Shown here in pieces: positions 8,897 to 17,952 of a stretch of DNA of 64,000 nt; position 1 is the first letter of the stretch; every line of letters starts with the position of its first letter. Both the position numbers and the translations under genes were made by a program. The notes beneath the pieces were generated by a model, which was given only the letters and a program-made list of their open reading frames with translations, was not told the DNA's origin and searched no databases. The DNA comes from Ferranicluibacter rubi (lineage in GTDB: Bacteria > Pseudomonadota > Alphaproteobacteria > Rhizobiales > Rhizobiaceae), in the NCBI RefSeq assembly GCF_011603255.1, contig NZ_JAANCM010000003.1, positions 434,001 to 498,000 of the forward strand. Reading direction: 5' to 3'.

Positions 8897-9460
8897 ATCG
8901 ACCTCCGTCGTCATGAGAAGATGGAGATTGGCCGCCGCCACAGGAATTCAAGTTATAAGAAGTCTAGACAGACGAATATTGCGCAGATTTGAAAATCAAT
9001 ATTCGAAGAATCGACATTTTATGAGATATTATCTCTATTCGAAAAAATGAATATTCAGATATTCCAATTTTTACTGGAATTCAAAACCCAATTTCTAGGG
9101 GTGAATACTTCACTGCGTTCTTTGCCTGTACAATCCAACGTAGCACCCGCGAGACGCGGTCTTCTGCGTCAAGGCTCGCAGACACCCTTTTAAGGTGTGA
9201 TATGCCTTGTCGGCACAACGGCTCGGCGGAGAAGATCAGACGTCAACCGAAGACCATCCCAAGCCGGCAACGGGTCGGAAGCCTGGCTGCTGTCCATTCG
9301 CAAGACCTGACTGGCCGGCAGCGCCCGTCGTCAATGGCACGTCCGGTTCACGTTTCGATATAATCCGTCACGTTAAATGACTTTCCATTGCGGCCAACTC
9401 CGTTCATGGGATCATCAACGACTGTTGCGAACTGCGCGCAACGACCCACGACCTGAAGAC
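8897..9460. other. Long intergenic region with an AT-rich block
   Basis: No gene was found in about 560 bp. The part at 8950-9110 is much more AT-rich than its surroundings and repeats short ATATTC/GAATAT-type words and palindromes such as GAGATATTATCTC. Such blocks can be promoters or binding regions for MucR/Ros-type silencers. The remainder (9110-9460) has normal composition and no clear RNA element. Confidence 0.45.
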
Positions 9461-10849
9461 ATGACCATGAAAAAGCCGATCGCACTGGAAAGCATCGCCG
9501 AGAACACGCTGTTTCGGAAGGGCGATATCTTCGTTCTCTTCGGAGAGCTGTTTGGGCGCGGCTACGCGACGGGGCTTCTCGATCAGGTGCGCAAGGCCGG
9601 CATGCAGATCGTCGGCATCACGGTCGGTCGGCGTGACGAGAACAACGCGTTGCGACCTCTGACGCAGGAAGAGCTTTCGGCAGCCGAGGAACGTCTGGGC
9701 GGCAAGATCATCAATGTGCCGCTGATGGCGGGCTTCGATCTCGACGGCCCGGACGGCGGCCCGACGCCGACGGATCTTCTGGCCGAGATGACGCTCCAGA
9801 CCTGGCAGGATGCCAAGATCGACTGGGACCACATCGAAACCTGCAAGACCATTGCGACGGACCGGTTCAAAACGGCGCTGGCGCAGGTCATGGCAACGCT
9901 CGACGGCATGATCCCCGATGGTCGCAACGTGTTCTTCGCGCATACGATGGCCGGCGGCATTCCGAAGGCGAAGGTTCTGCTCGTCGTCGCCAACAGGATC
10001 TACAAGGGCACCGGCGCCCGTCACATGTCGTCGCAGACCCTGCTCGACAGCGACATGGGCAAGCTGATTCTGCAGAATTTCGACGAAGTCTCGGCCAACA
10101 CCTTCCGCCATCTCATCGACGCCAGCGCAGCCATCCGCACGCGGGTCGAGGCATCCGGCAGCGCAGTGCGCTACACGGCCTATGGCTATCACGGCACCGG
10201 AATTCTGATCGGTGACGAATATCGCTGGCAGACCTATACGAATTACACGCAGGGCTTCGCCAAGATGCGCCTGGAGGCCATCGCGTCCGAAGCCTGGGAT
10301 GCAGGGGTGAAGGCGACCGTCTACAACTGCCCGGAAATTCGCACGAATTCCTCCGACGTCTTCACCGGCATCGAGCTTCCCCTGATCCCCCTTCTGCTCG
10401 CTCTCAAGAAAGAGAACGGCGGACGTTGGGCCGACGAACAGTGGGAAGCATGCGAGGCATTGCTTGCCGATGGTCGGACGGTCACGGATGTCCTGCGCCG
10501 GATCACTGAGCTTCAGGCAAGCGCCGTCATGGTGCCGTTCTACGACTTCAACGCCTGGCCGATGCCCAACAGCCAGGCTCAGGCGGATCTCACCATCGGC
10601 ACGTCCAACGACATCACCGCGATGCACCGCGACGGCAAGGCCCTGATCAGCGACCTTCTGAGCACGCTGGTGGTCGAAGCAACCGGCCGGCTCATCTTCG
10701 GCGCGACATCGGCTCCTTCCGGTCCAGTGCGCTGGATCCACCACGATCTCGTCGCCCGCTGCCTGAATGCCGCGCATGGCGATACCGGGACCGTGCAGCA
10801 GACAACGCAGAGCCAGCCGGAGACGGAAAAGCTGAACAAGGTTGCTTGA
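9461..10849 (+). CDS. Conserved 462-aa protein, possibly FabMG-type enoyl-ACP reductase
   Basis: A 462-aa soluble protein beginning MTMKKPIALES (ATG at 9461; the longer frame from 9377 has an unlikely leader). The N-terminus reads KGDIFVLFGELFGRGYATGLLDQVRKAGMQIVG in short blocks that suggest a Rossmann-like alpha/beta start, followed by TVGRRD. A YGYHGTG motif lies in the middle. From memory this resembles proteins labelled enoyl-ACP reductase FabMG family, which would reduce the enoyl intermediate in fatty-acid synthesis and could tolerate triclosan. I could not check this, and no fatty-acid genes adjoin it. It is a real, well-formed gene; the function is uncertain. Confidence 0.5.
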   Translation: MTMKKPIALESIAENTLFRKGDIFVLFGELFGRGYATGLLDQVRKAGMQIVGITVGRRDENNALRPLTQEELSAAEERLGGKIINVPLMAGFDLDGPDGGPTPTDLLAEMTLQTWQDAKIDWDHIETCKTIATDRFKTALAQVMATLDGMIPDGRNVFFAHTMAGGIPKAKVLLVVANRIYKGTGARHMSSQTLLDSDMGKLILQNFDEVSANTFRHLIDASAAIRTRVEASGSAVRYTAYGYHGTGILIGDEYRWQTYTNYTQGFAKMRLEAIASEAWDAGVKATVYNCPEIRTNSSDVFTGIELPLIPLLLALKKENGGRWADEQWEACEALLADGRTVTDVLRRITELQASAVMVPFYDFNAWPMPNSQAQADLTIGTSNDITAMHRDGKALISDLLSTLVVEATGRLIFGATSAPSGPVRWIHHDLVARCLNAAHGDTGTVQQTTQSQPETEKLNKVA

Positions 10850-10870
10850 TCGAACCGGCAATGCCGACGT

Positions 10871-12931
10871 CTATCGCTCGGTTGAAGGCTGCGACGTTTC
10901 GTGTGCAGATCTGGCGATCATGGCCATGGTCTCGCTAAAAAGTGGCATCAGATATTTCGCCCCTGTCAGGGAGAGATGATCGCCGTCGCGGTAGAGGATG
11001 CCGCTTTCGGCGACGGGATGGCATCGTGTCTTGTCGCAGAGCGACACGAACGGATCGACGGTTGAGGATCCCGTTTCCCGAGCAACCTCGGAAAGCATGT
11101 CGCGAGCGAGCTTTTGGCGCTGCAGCGTGTAGGTGAGCGGCAAGCTCAGATCCCCGTTTTCCCCCGTCATTTTCGCCCGCGCCAGCGCCTCTGGCACCTT
11201 CACGCCCATTTCCGGAACGTCCTGCACGAGGATGACGCGCGTTCCCTGTTTCGTAAACGTCGCGATCGTCGCCTTGAGGCTGTCGCGGACTGGTGCCGAC
11301 CAGTCGGGAAGAACGAGCGCTTCAGAGGCGTTGAAGAACACGCCCTCCTCCGGCAGTTCGGTGCGGTGGACATATTTCGGCCAGTAGCCGACCATGAAGA
11401 CGTAAGGAAACCGCTGTTTTTCGATCAGGCTCATGATTGCAGCGTTGGTTTCCACGCATCGCGCGACGATATGATCCGGTCCGAAAACAGCCCCCGGAAT
11501 GGGCGGGCACGAGGCCCGCCCGACAAAGAGACCCGAGATATCAGCCTTTCGTGCGGCCTCGCCGATGGCCGGCGCGATGGCAGCAGCGTGCGAATCGCCC
11601 CAGACGAGAAACTTTGGCGGGCCGGCAGACGGCGAGCCCAAGGGGCAGAGATCTCCATCCCGAATGGACTGCGGATGCAGGCCATCCCCATTGCTGTTCG
11701 CAAAGCACTTCGGCGCGAAGAACGGGCTCTGGTCATAGGTTGCCGAATAAACGGCATAGACATCCGCGGGCAGGCGCTGAGGCAGTCCATCATATCGTGT
11801 GACGACAAAGCCAAACGCGGCCGCTGCAGCCATGCTGCCCCCCATCAACGACAGGACCAGCCCGCGCGACGTGAAGACGGCGGCGTAGCGGGCAGGCTGC
11901 TCGATGAAGCGCCATGACAGGATGGCGCAGACGAAGGACAGAGCGACGACGATGAGGGTGTCGGCCAGCGTCAGACCATGCCCGGTCTCGTACCGGTAGA
12001 AGACGATGACCGGCCAGTGCCAGAGATACAGCGAGTAGGAGATGCGGCCGATGAAGACGGCGACGCCATTGGTCAGAAGACGAGCGGGGAACCAGCTTTG
12101 CGACCCTGCATGGATGACGAGAGCCGCACCAAGGACGGGAATGGCCGCGAAGGGCCCGGGAAACGGCGTGGAGTCGGAATAGAGAAAGATCGCAGCCAGA
12201 ATGGCGGCAAGTCCGGCCATGCCGAGCCCCGCCGCCATTCGCGCGCTGTAGTCAGGGCGGGGAGCAAAGGCGAACAGCGCGCCGATCAGCAGTTCCCAGA
12301 CGCGGAAATGCAGGAGGAAGAAGGCTTTCTCTGGCGAATGTGTGGTCGCCCACAGGCAGGCGACGAACGAGACCAGGATAAGACCGCCCGTGATGTGCAG
12401 GATGAACTTGCGGGCGAAGGTGAAGGCGAGAAACAGCGAGATTGGGAACAGAATGTAGAACTGCTCCTCCATGGACAGAGACCATGTGTGCAGCAGCGGC
12501 TTCATCTCGGCGGAAATATCGAAATAGCCGCTCTCCTGCCGGAAGAGAACATTGGCCGTGAAAAGCGCGGCCGCGCGCACGCTGTCGCCGAAGTAGCGGA
12601 ACTCCTCCGGCATCAGCCGGAACCAGGCAATGACGGCCGTGACGGCCATCATCGTGAACAGGGCGGGAATGATCCGCCGGATCCGACGGATGTAGAAGGC
12701 GGAGAAGGAGAACGTGCCCGCGACGAGATCGGACAGGATGATCCTTGCCATGAAGTAGCCGGAGAGGACGAAGAACACATCCACCCCGACGAAGCCGCCG
12801 CCAAAGACAGACACATCGGCGTGGAAGAGAAGCACGGGCAGGATGGCGAGCGCCCGCAGCCCGTCGAGGTCGGGGCGATAGTCGAGATGCCTGGCACTCA
12901 TTACACGTTCCGATCCGACCGACGTGGTCAT
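10871..12931 (-). CDS. OafA/YrhL-type membrane acyltransferase with SGNH domain
   Basis: A 686-aa acyltransferase-3 family protein that would O-acetylate a surface or periplasmic polysaccharide. It opens with the family signature YRPDLDGLRALAILPVLLFH and GGFVGVDVFFVLSGYF (catalytic-site region), then about ten transmembrane helices to residue ~360 and the WSLSMEEQFYILFP motif. A periplasmic SGNH-hydrolase-like domain follows, with GDSH near residue 443 and DGDHLS near the C-terminus. It heads the surface-glycan region and is divergent from the GT29-like gene at 13171. Confidence 0.9.
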   Translation of the reverse strand: MTTSVGSERVMSARHLDYRPDLDGLRALAILPVLLFHADVSVFGGGFVGVDVFFVLSGYFMARIILSDLVAGTFSFSAFYIRRIRRIIPALFTMMAVTAVIAWFRLMPEEFRYFGDSVRAAALFTANVLFRQESGYFDISAEMKPLLHTWSLSMEEQFYILFPISLFLAFTFARKFILHITGGLILVSFVACLWATTHSPEKAFFLLHFRVWELLIGALFAFAPRPDYSARMAAGLGMAGLAAILAAIFLYSDSTPFPGPFAAIPVLGAALVIHAGSQSWFPARLLTNGVAVFIGRISYSLYLWHWPVIVFYRYETGHGLTLADTLIVVALSFVCAILSWRFIEQPARYAAVFTSRGLVLSLMGGSMAAAAAFGFVVTRYDGLPQRLPADVYAVYSATYDQSPFFAPKCFANSNGDGLHPQSIRDGDLCPLGSPSAGPPKFLVWGDSHAAAIAPAIGEAARKADISGLFVGRASCPPIPGAVFGPDHIVARCVETNAAIMSLIEKQRFPYVFMVGYWPKYVHRTELPEEGVFFNASEALVLPDWSAPVRDSLKATIATFTKQGTRVILVQDVPEMGVKVPEALARAKMTGENGDLSLPLTYTLQRQKLARDMLSEVARETGSSTVDPFVSLCDKTRCHPVAESGILYRDGDHLSLTGAKYLMPLFSETMAMIARSAHETSQPSTER

Positions 12932-13170
12932 GGTCTTATCCCCCGTCTCGGCGTCTGTGCGCTTCCTGCACAGAACGACGAAAAGAAACCGGCCCTGAAC
13001 GAGCCCATCGTCATTTCGAGCCGCCCCATAGCCGCCCGGGCGCTTTGCTGTCGATCCCTGCTTACAAAAAACAGCATGACATCCTGATCTGTCCGAGGCG
13101 CATCCGTGTCCTATGTTGTGCGAGCATGACGGATGCCGATGGACATTCCCGCAGAGGGAAGAGCGGCAAA

Positions 13171-13947
13171 ATGAGACTTTATCGTGGTGCCCCTGGAACG
13201 GCCCGCGACTTCATGGGTGAGGCCAAGATGGATACGGAAGAGCTGCAGGCACTGAGAGAAACCCATCGCCGCTGGCTCACCAAGCTCAAGATCCTCGACA
13301 AGCCTTGGCTGGTTCTGGGATCCGCGCCCCATCCGACGCTACCCCCTGACATCGTCGCACACTGCGCCCGCATGGACGTGAACAATGCGGGCAAGACCGC
13401 CAACATGCTTGGGCTCCCTGCAGCAGACGTCACCTTCCGCAAGCGCAAGAAGTCCTGGGAGGAACATCCCGACGTGCGCACGCGGGGACTTTTGTGGCTG
13501 CACACGCGCCCACTCTGGGTCATGCGACTGAAATTGCTGATGAAACCCAGCGTTCGCTATCACAGCCTCATGCGGGCGACGAAGGAGGAGCGCGAGGCGA
13601 TCGTCGAGCACATGTGCGGCGGCCTGCCGGGAGATATCGGCGAGACCGGCCATGTCACGAACGGCGTCGCCGCGCTCTGTTACGCGCTCTTCGTGGGCGT
13701 TCCCTCGGTAACGCTGGCCGGATTCTCGCTCACGGTCATGGGCCATTCCTATAACGAGAAGGGCAGCACCCGGCGACAGATCGCCGAAGACACCTATGTG
13801 CTGTCGAAACTCCGGGAACGCCCCGATGTCTTCACGACGGAACAGGGGCTGTCCGACTCCATCGGCATTCGGCACGTCTACGGCCTTCAGGATATTCTCG
13901 AAATACCAAGAGCTGACTGTTCGCGCTCGCTGACTGGAAGGCACTGA
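13171..13947 (+). CDS. GT29-like putative glycosyltransferase (first of three)
   Basis: A 258-aa soluble protein. An N-terminal LVLGSAPHPTLP segment (near residue 47) is followed, about 115 residues later, by TNGVAALCYAL, then VTLAGFS and GHSYNE. This order resembles the L, S and VS sialylmotifs of GT29 sialyltransferases, and the same pattern recurs in the protein at 18848. It would transfer a sugar, possibly from a CMP-activated donor; this is inference. The start is uncertain: ATG 13171 is chosen, 13228 has a closer GAGG, and upstream starts reach 13045. It sits between the acyltransferase and other glycosyltransferase genes. Confidence 0.55.
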   Translation: MRLYRGAPGTARDFMGEAKMDTEELQALRETHRRWLTKLKILDKPWLVLGSAPHPTLPPDIVAHCARMDVNNAGKTANMLGLPAADVTFRKRKKSWEEHPDVRTRGLLWLHTRPLWVMRLKLLMKPSVRYHSLMRATKEEREAIVEHMCGGLPGDIGETGHVTNGVAALCYALFVGVPSVTLAGFSLTVMGHSYNEKGSTRRQIAEDTYVLSKLRERPDVFTTEQGLSDSIGIRHVYGLQDILEIPRADCSRSLTGRH

Positions 13948-14144
13948 TGTCGAAACTGACGTAGGGTTGCAGCTTATGCAAGCCGCTGATATCCAATCCA
14001 GACGGCCAAAACGAACCATGCCGCCCGGTAGAACCCCAAAAGGGGACCGACGGCATGCATGGGAATACGCCGCAGGATCGCCGGCATCGACCGGACGACA
14101 CGTCCTGCAGCGTGATGGAAACGCACCTGAGGAATGAGAGAGAT

Positions 14145-14828
14145 ATGACCGAAATTGCCAATGTCTTCATCGGTTTCGATACCAAGGAAGTTGCCGCATA
14201 TCACGTTCTTTGCCAGAGCATTTTGGAGAAGAGCTCCATCCCCGTCGCGTTCACGCCGATCGTGCTGAGCAATGTCAGCAACATCTTCACCCGCGAGCGC
14301 AATGCGCTGCAATCCACCGAGTTCTCGTTCTCGCGCTTTCTCGTGCCTTACCTCAGCAACTTCGAGGGCTGGTCGCTCTTTGCCGATTGCGACATGCTGA
14401 TGCGCACCGACATTGCCAAACTTTGGGAACTGAAGGACGACCGTTACGCAGCCATGTGCGTCAAGCACAACTATGTGCCGAAGGTCGAAACGAAGTTTCT
14501 CGGTCAGGTGCAGACGAAATATGAGAAGAAGAACTGGTCGAGCGTCATCCTGTTCAACAACGCCAAGTGCCGCAAACTGGATCTCGACTACGTCAACACG
14601 GCCACGGGCCTCGAGCTTCACCAGTTCAAGTGGCTGGAATCCGAGGAGCTGATCGGCGAACTGCCGCCGGCCTGGAACTGGCTGGTCAACGAGTACGAGC
14701 ACAGCGAAGACGCCTCGCTGGTCCACTTCACCGATGGCGGCCCCTACTTCGAGGAATACAAGAACGACGACTATTCGGAAGAGTGGTTCGCCACGCGCGA
14801 GCGCATGCTTCACGTTCAGCAGCGTTGA
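14145..14828 (+). CDS. GT8-like glycosyltransferase
   Basis: A 227-aa protein with a nucleotide-sugar-transferase (GT-A) fold. The N-terminus IANVFIGFDTKEVAAYHV is typical of the FIGYDxRE-type start of GT8-like and LPS-associated transferases. DCDM (LFADCDMLM) is the DxD metal and nucleotide-sugar binding motif, and HFTDGGP is a late motif. The ATG at 14145 is preferred; a longer frame opens at 14055. A 12-bp hairpin follows the gene. Donor and acceptor are unknown; context suggests surface glycan assembly. Confidence 0.75.
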   Translation: MTEIANVFIGFDTKEVAAYHVLCQSILEKSSIPVAFTPIVLSNVSNIFTRERNALQSTEFSFSRFLVPYLSNFEGWSLFADCDMLMRTDIAKLWELKDDRYAAMCVKHNYVPKVETKFLGQVQTKYEKKNWSSVILFNNAKCRKLDLDYVNTATGLELHQFKWLESEELIGELPPAWNWLVNEYEHSEDASLVHFTDGGPYFEEYKNDDYSEEWFATRERMLHVQQR

Positions 14829-14836
14829 TCTTACTC

Positions 14837-14871
14837 GATACGGCAGGCTGCCCTTCGCGGCCTGCCGTATC
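14837..14871 (+). terminator. Terminator hairpin after the GT8-like gene
   Basis: Perfect 12-bp stem GATACGGCAGGC / GCCTGCCGTATC with an 11-nt loop, 8 bp past the stop codon. Confidence 0.65.
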
Positions 14872-15011
14872 AATGCACCGGCCGCCGGCCGCGATGCATG
14901 TCATTTCAGCACCCCCCTTAAAGATGGACCGCGATTGCTGTAGGGAGTGGCGCATGAGCCGCTCGATGGACGTAAGGTCGCAGCGCTGCAGGGTCCGCAA
15001 GGGGTCGAGAT

Positions 15012-15851
15012 ATGACGTCGAAAGTTTTGGAAGCCAGCGGTGGCGTGAAGCAGATCATCTGCATCAACTGGGGCACGAAGTACGGCCCACCCTTCATCAA
15101 CCGGCTTTATGCCATGGTGGAGCGCAACATTACCCCGCCCTTCACCTTCACCTGTTTTACCGACAACCGTGAAGGCATCCGCCCGGAGGTCGACTGCGAG
15201 GATCTTCCCGAACTCGACGTCGTGATGCCGGTCAACTCGCGTGGAATCTGGCCGAAGGCGCGGCTGTGGAGCAAGACGCTCGGAAATCTCAAGGGCGCCG
15301 TGCTGTTCCTCGATCTCGATCTGGTGATCGTGTCGTCCCTCGACGATTTTTTCACGGTTGGGGGACCGGACGATATCGTCATGGCGAAGAACCAGACCAC
15401 GCCGTTCGAGCGACTGGGACAGACCTCCCTGTTTCGCTATCCCGTCGGCAAGCTGTTGCCTATCCAGGAGAAGTTCCGCGCCAATCCGCAGAAGGTGGCC
15501 GATGAATATCGCTACGAACAGCGTTTCGTCACCAAGAACGCGCCCGGCGGCGTTAAATTCTTCCCGAGACGGTGGGTCCTGCATTTTCGCCAGGACTGCC
15601 GGCGACCGTTCCCGCTGAATTACGCCCTACCGCCGAAACTGCCGAAGTCGGCCCGTGTCGTGATCTTTCCGCGCGGCCTGCTTCCCCAGCACGCCTTCGA
15701 AGGCAAGTATGGCGAGAAGCAACCGGTGATGAAGCCGGCGGCCTATTTCAAGGCGGTTGTGACAGGCAAGATACGCCGTCACACGCTCTTCAGCGACCTG
15801 CGGCACTACATCAAGCCCGCCCTCTGGGTCGGCGACCATTGGCGGGAATAG
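15012..15851 (+). CDS. Glycosyltransferase of the nucleotide-diphospho-sugar transferase superfamily
   Basis: A 279-aa protein. The N-terminus KQIICINWGTKYGPPFINRLYAM and CFTDN resemble the start of GT-A transferases that act on lipid-linked or LPS glycans. LFLDLDLVIV carries the DxD motif, and the middle has HFRQDCRRPF and a conserved FPRG segment. No transmembrane helix is evident. It reads in the same direction as the GT8-like gene but is separated from it by a terminator hairpin, so it probably has its own promoter. Substrates unknown. Confidence 0.75.
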   Translation: MTSKVLEASGGVKQIICINWGTKYGPPFINRLYAMVERNITPPFTFTCFTDNREGIRPEVDCEDLPELDVVMPVNSRGIWPKARLWSKTLGNLKGAVLFLDLDLVIVSSLDDFFTVGGPDDIVMAKNQTTPFERLGQTSLFRYPVGKLLPIQEKFRANPQKVADEYRYEQRFVTKNAPGGVKFFPRRWVLHFRQDCRRPFPLNYALPPKLPKSARVVIFPRGLLPQHAFEGKYGEKQPVMKPAAYFKAVVTGKIRRHTLFSDLRHYIKPALWVGDHWRE

Positions 15852-15874
15852 GCATCTCGCGACCGCTTGATTGC

Positions 15875-16891
15875 TCAGATCTGCCGCTTCACGCTCACGA
15901 CCGGGCCGCGCGAACCTGGGTTCTGCCGATCTGACAGAGCCTGGGCGACGATCGCCCCGATGCGCTTGGTCTCATTCAGCGGCTCGTAGGTATAGGGTGC
16001 CAGCTCTCCCGCGAAGGCCTTGGTCAGCTTCAAGGTCTCGCGAAGGTCGCGATGATAGGTCTCGAATTTCGAGAGCCGCTCGCCGGGAACGGGCGTGAGG
16101 TCGAGTGTGTAGACGGGCTTTCCCGTCACCAGCGCCTCGCAGGGCATGGTAATCGAATCTTTCCCGATCAGAAACGCATCCGCAGCGGCCATGAACTCAA
16201 GGTAAGGATTATCGCCCGTCCGGTCCCAGACGGCGACGTTGGCAGACCGCAGCCTCAAAGCCGCCTGCAGCGTTTCATCGCTCGATCTTCGGGAGACGGA
16301 AATCACGATCTTCCATCCCGCAGCTTCCAGACCGCGCACGGCATCCTGAATCGCCAGATGGCACCGGTCATCATAGACATAAGCGCCGTTGGAGCCGCCA
16401 AGAAAGACGGCGGCCACCCGGTCTTGGGGCGCCGCATACTTCGTCCTGCTACCGGCATGTGCCGCCAGTCTTTCGGGTGTGATCTGATGCGGAACACCGA
16501 CCATCTTGTGCACATGGTCGATGCCATCAAGCTCCGGCACCCAGTCGTGCCGCGACACGAAGACGAGATCGTAGCCATCGACACGCGGGCGCTGCAGGTG
16601 CACGGCGAGCGGCCGACCGCCAAAGGCGCTCTTGATGGCGAGCACGGGCTCTTCCGCCCGAAAGCCGCAGGATACCATGAAGGCAGGCTCGCTCTCGCGC
16701 ACCGAGAAGAGGCGCGGACGAAACCATTTGCGCCAGCCTCGTGGCCGCGTCACGATCTTGACGGCGGGATCGGGATCGATCTCTTTGGCGATGCCGAGGC
16801 ACTGCGTCAGCGTGCCCGCCTTCTCCTCCGTGACGGCCCAAGCCTTCGGCGCGGGGTGCGAGCTTTGGGGGCTCTCAGGATGCTCGGTCAT
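15875..16891 (-). CDS. ELM1/GtrOC1-family putative glycosyltransferase
   Basis: A 338-aa protein of the family named after plant mitochondrial fission protein ELM1, whose bacterial members have a GT-B-like fold. Visible motifs: VTEEKAGTLTQCLGIA near the N-terminus, VFLGGSNGAYVYDD mid-protein (a GGSN glycine-rich loop), and FLIGKDSITMPCEALVTGKPVYTLDL in the C-terminal half, which resembles a nucleotide-sugar binding region with SxxxxEA. The ATG at 16891 overlaps the end of the upstream GT92-like gene by 17 bp, so the pair is translationally coupled. Confidence 0.75.
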   Translation of the reverse strand: MTEHPESPQSSHPAPKAWAVTEEKAGTLTQCLGIAKEIDPDPAVKIVTRPRGWRKWFRPRLFSVRESEPAFMVSCGFRAEEPVLAIKSAFGGRPLAVHLQRPRVDGYDLVFVSRHDWVPELDGIDHVHKMVGVPHQITPERLAAHAGSRTKYAAPQDRVAAVFLGGSNGAYVYDDRCHLAIQDAVRGLEAAGWKIVISVSRRSSDETLQAALRLRSANVAVWDRTGDNPYLEFMAAADAFLIGKDSITMPCEALVTGKPVYTLDLTPVPGERLSKFETYHRDLRETLKLTKAFAGELAPYTYEPLNETKRIGAIVAQALSDRQNPGSRGPVVSVKRQI

Positions 16892-17873
16892 GCGTCCGCT
16901 CCGACCGGATCGCGGACGACCCGAGATCGATCTTGTTCTGTTCGATGAAGGCGACCATGCTGCGGTCCTCGACCACGTCATGCTCGATATAGCGCGCGGT
17001 CTCCGCGACCTTGCGGATGTACTTCTCCGTGGTGTCGTCGAACGACCAGCCGCGCGCCACCTTCTCGGAAAGCTCCTCTGCCGACTTCAGGTAATAGTGA
17101 TTGAGCTGGAGGTACTCGGCCGAGTAGAACGCCTCCGCCTTTCGGTCCCGCACGGAAGAGACGACACCGGCATCGTTGGATGTCCGATCGCCGAACTCTT
17201 TCGTGCGGAAGCGGTGCACGCTGACGCCGGTTACGCGCGTGGGATCGACGATACACTTGAAATTGCTGGCATTCGCATCCTCCCGCTCCGGGTGGGCGAC
17301 CCGCGCTGTATAGCTGAGGCAGACCGGCCCTTTCGGCCGGGCCCGGTGCCCACCATGCCCAAACATGTGCCAGGGCAGGGAAATGTTCGGAAACCCCTTG
17401 GCGTGCCGCAATGCGTCTTCCAGCGTGCCATCCCGCCGCGGAAGGAGGAATTCGTCGACATCGATGAAGGCCATCCAGTCGTAGCGCCCGCCGAAGTTAA
17501 GCAGCGCATGTGCGAAGGCGATGGCCTGACCGTTCAGCACCACCGACGTACCCTCGTCGCGCATGCGCATGATCCAGGGAACGATCGTCAGGGCCTTCGC
17601 GGACAACAGCGAGCGCAGAATGTCCATCGTACCGTCCGTCGAGCCATCATCGTAGATATGAAAGTGCCGAACGCCGATCGCCCTGTGAAAGCGGACCCAC
17701 TCCTCGATATAAGGTGCCTCGTTCTTGACGCAGGCCATGATGGCGATACCGTGCCGATCGGCCTGCGACACCGGCGGCACGATGACGAGTTCCCGCGTGA
17801 AACTCCGTTTGCTCTTCCATCCGAACATATTGTAAGAACCCGATAACAACAGGACCGGGCCGGGCCCGTTCAC
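16875..17873 (-). CDS. GT92/DUF23-type glycosyltransferase
   Basis: A 332-aa protein. IAIMACVKNEAPYIEEWVRFHRAIGV and HIYDDGSTDGT are the hallmark opening of GT92/GT2-like transferases. FIDVDEFLLP is the DxD-type metal site, and a late LNHYYLKSAEE resembles the conserved NHY of this group. The start is ATG 17873 or ATG 17828 (MFGWKSK); neither has a clear ribosome site. It is the first gene of a two-gene unit with the ELM1-like gene and is divergent from the GT29-like gene at 17953. Confidence 0.8.
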   Translation of the reverse strand: MNGPGPVLLLSGSYNMFGWKSKRSFTRELVIVPPVSQADRHGIAIMACVKNEAPYIEEWVRFHRAIGVRHFHIYDDGSTDGTMDILRSLLSAKALTIVPWIMRMRDEGTSVVLNGQAIAFAHALLNFGGRYDWMAFIDVDEFLLPRRDGTLEDALRHAKGFPNISLPWHMFGHGGHRARPKGPVCLSYTARVAHPEREDANASNFKCIVDPTRVTGVSVHRFRTKEFGDRTSNDAGVVSSVRDRKAEAFYSAEYLQLNHYYLKSAEELSEKVARGWSFDDTTEKYIRKVAETARYIEHDVVEDRSMVAFIEQNKIDLGSSAIRSERTHDRAS

Positions 17874-17952
17874 ATGGCCTTACTATCATCCCTGGCCGTG
17901 ATTCAACAGCGTCCGTTCCGATGAACACGGTTTCACCGGATATCGTCTGAAA

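Noticed and set aside
11978-13087. 369-aa plus-strand frame
   Set aside because: Antisense shadow of the acyltransferase, very rich in Glu, Asp, Gly and Arg.
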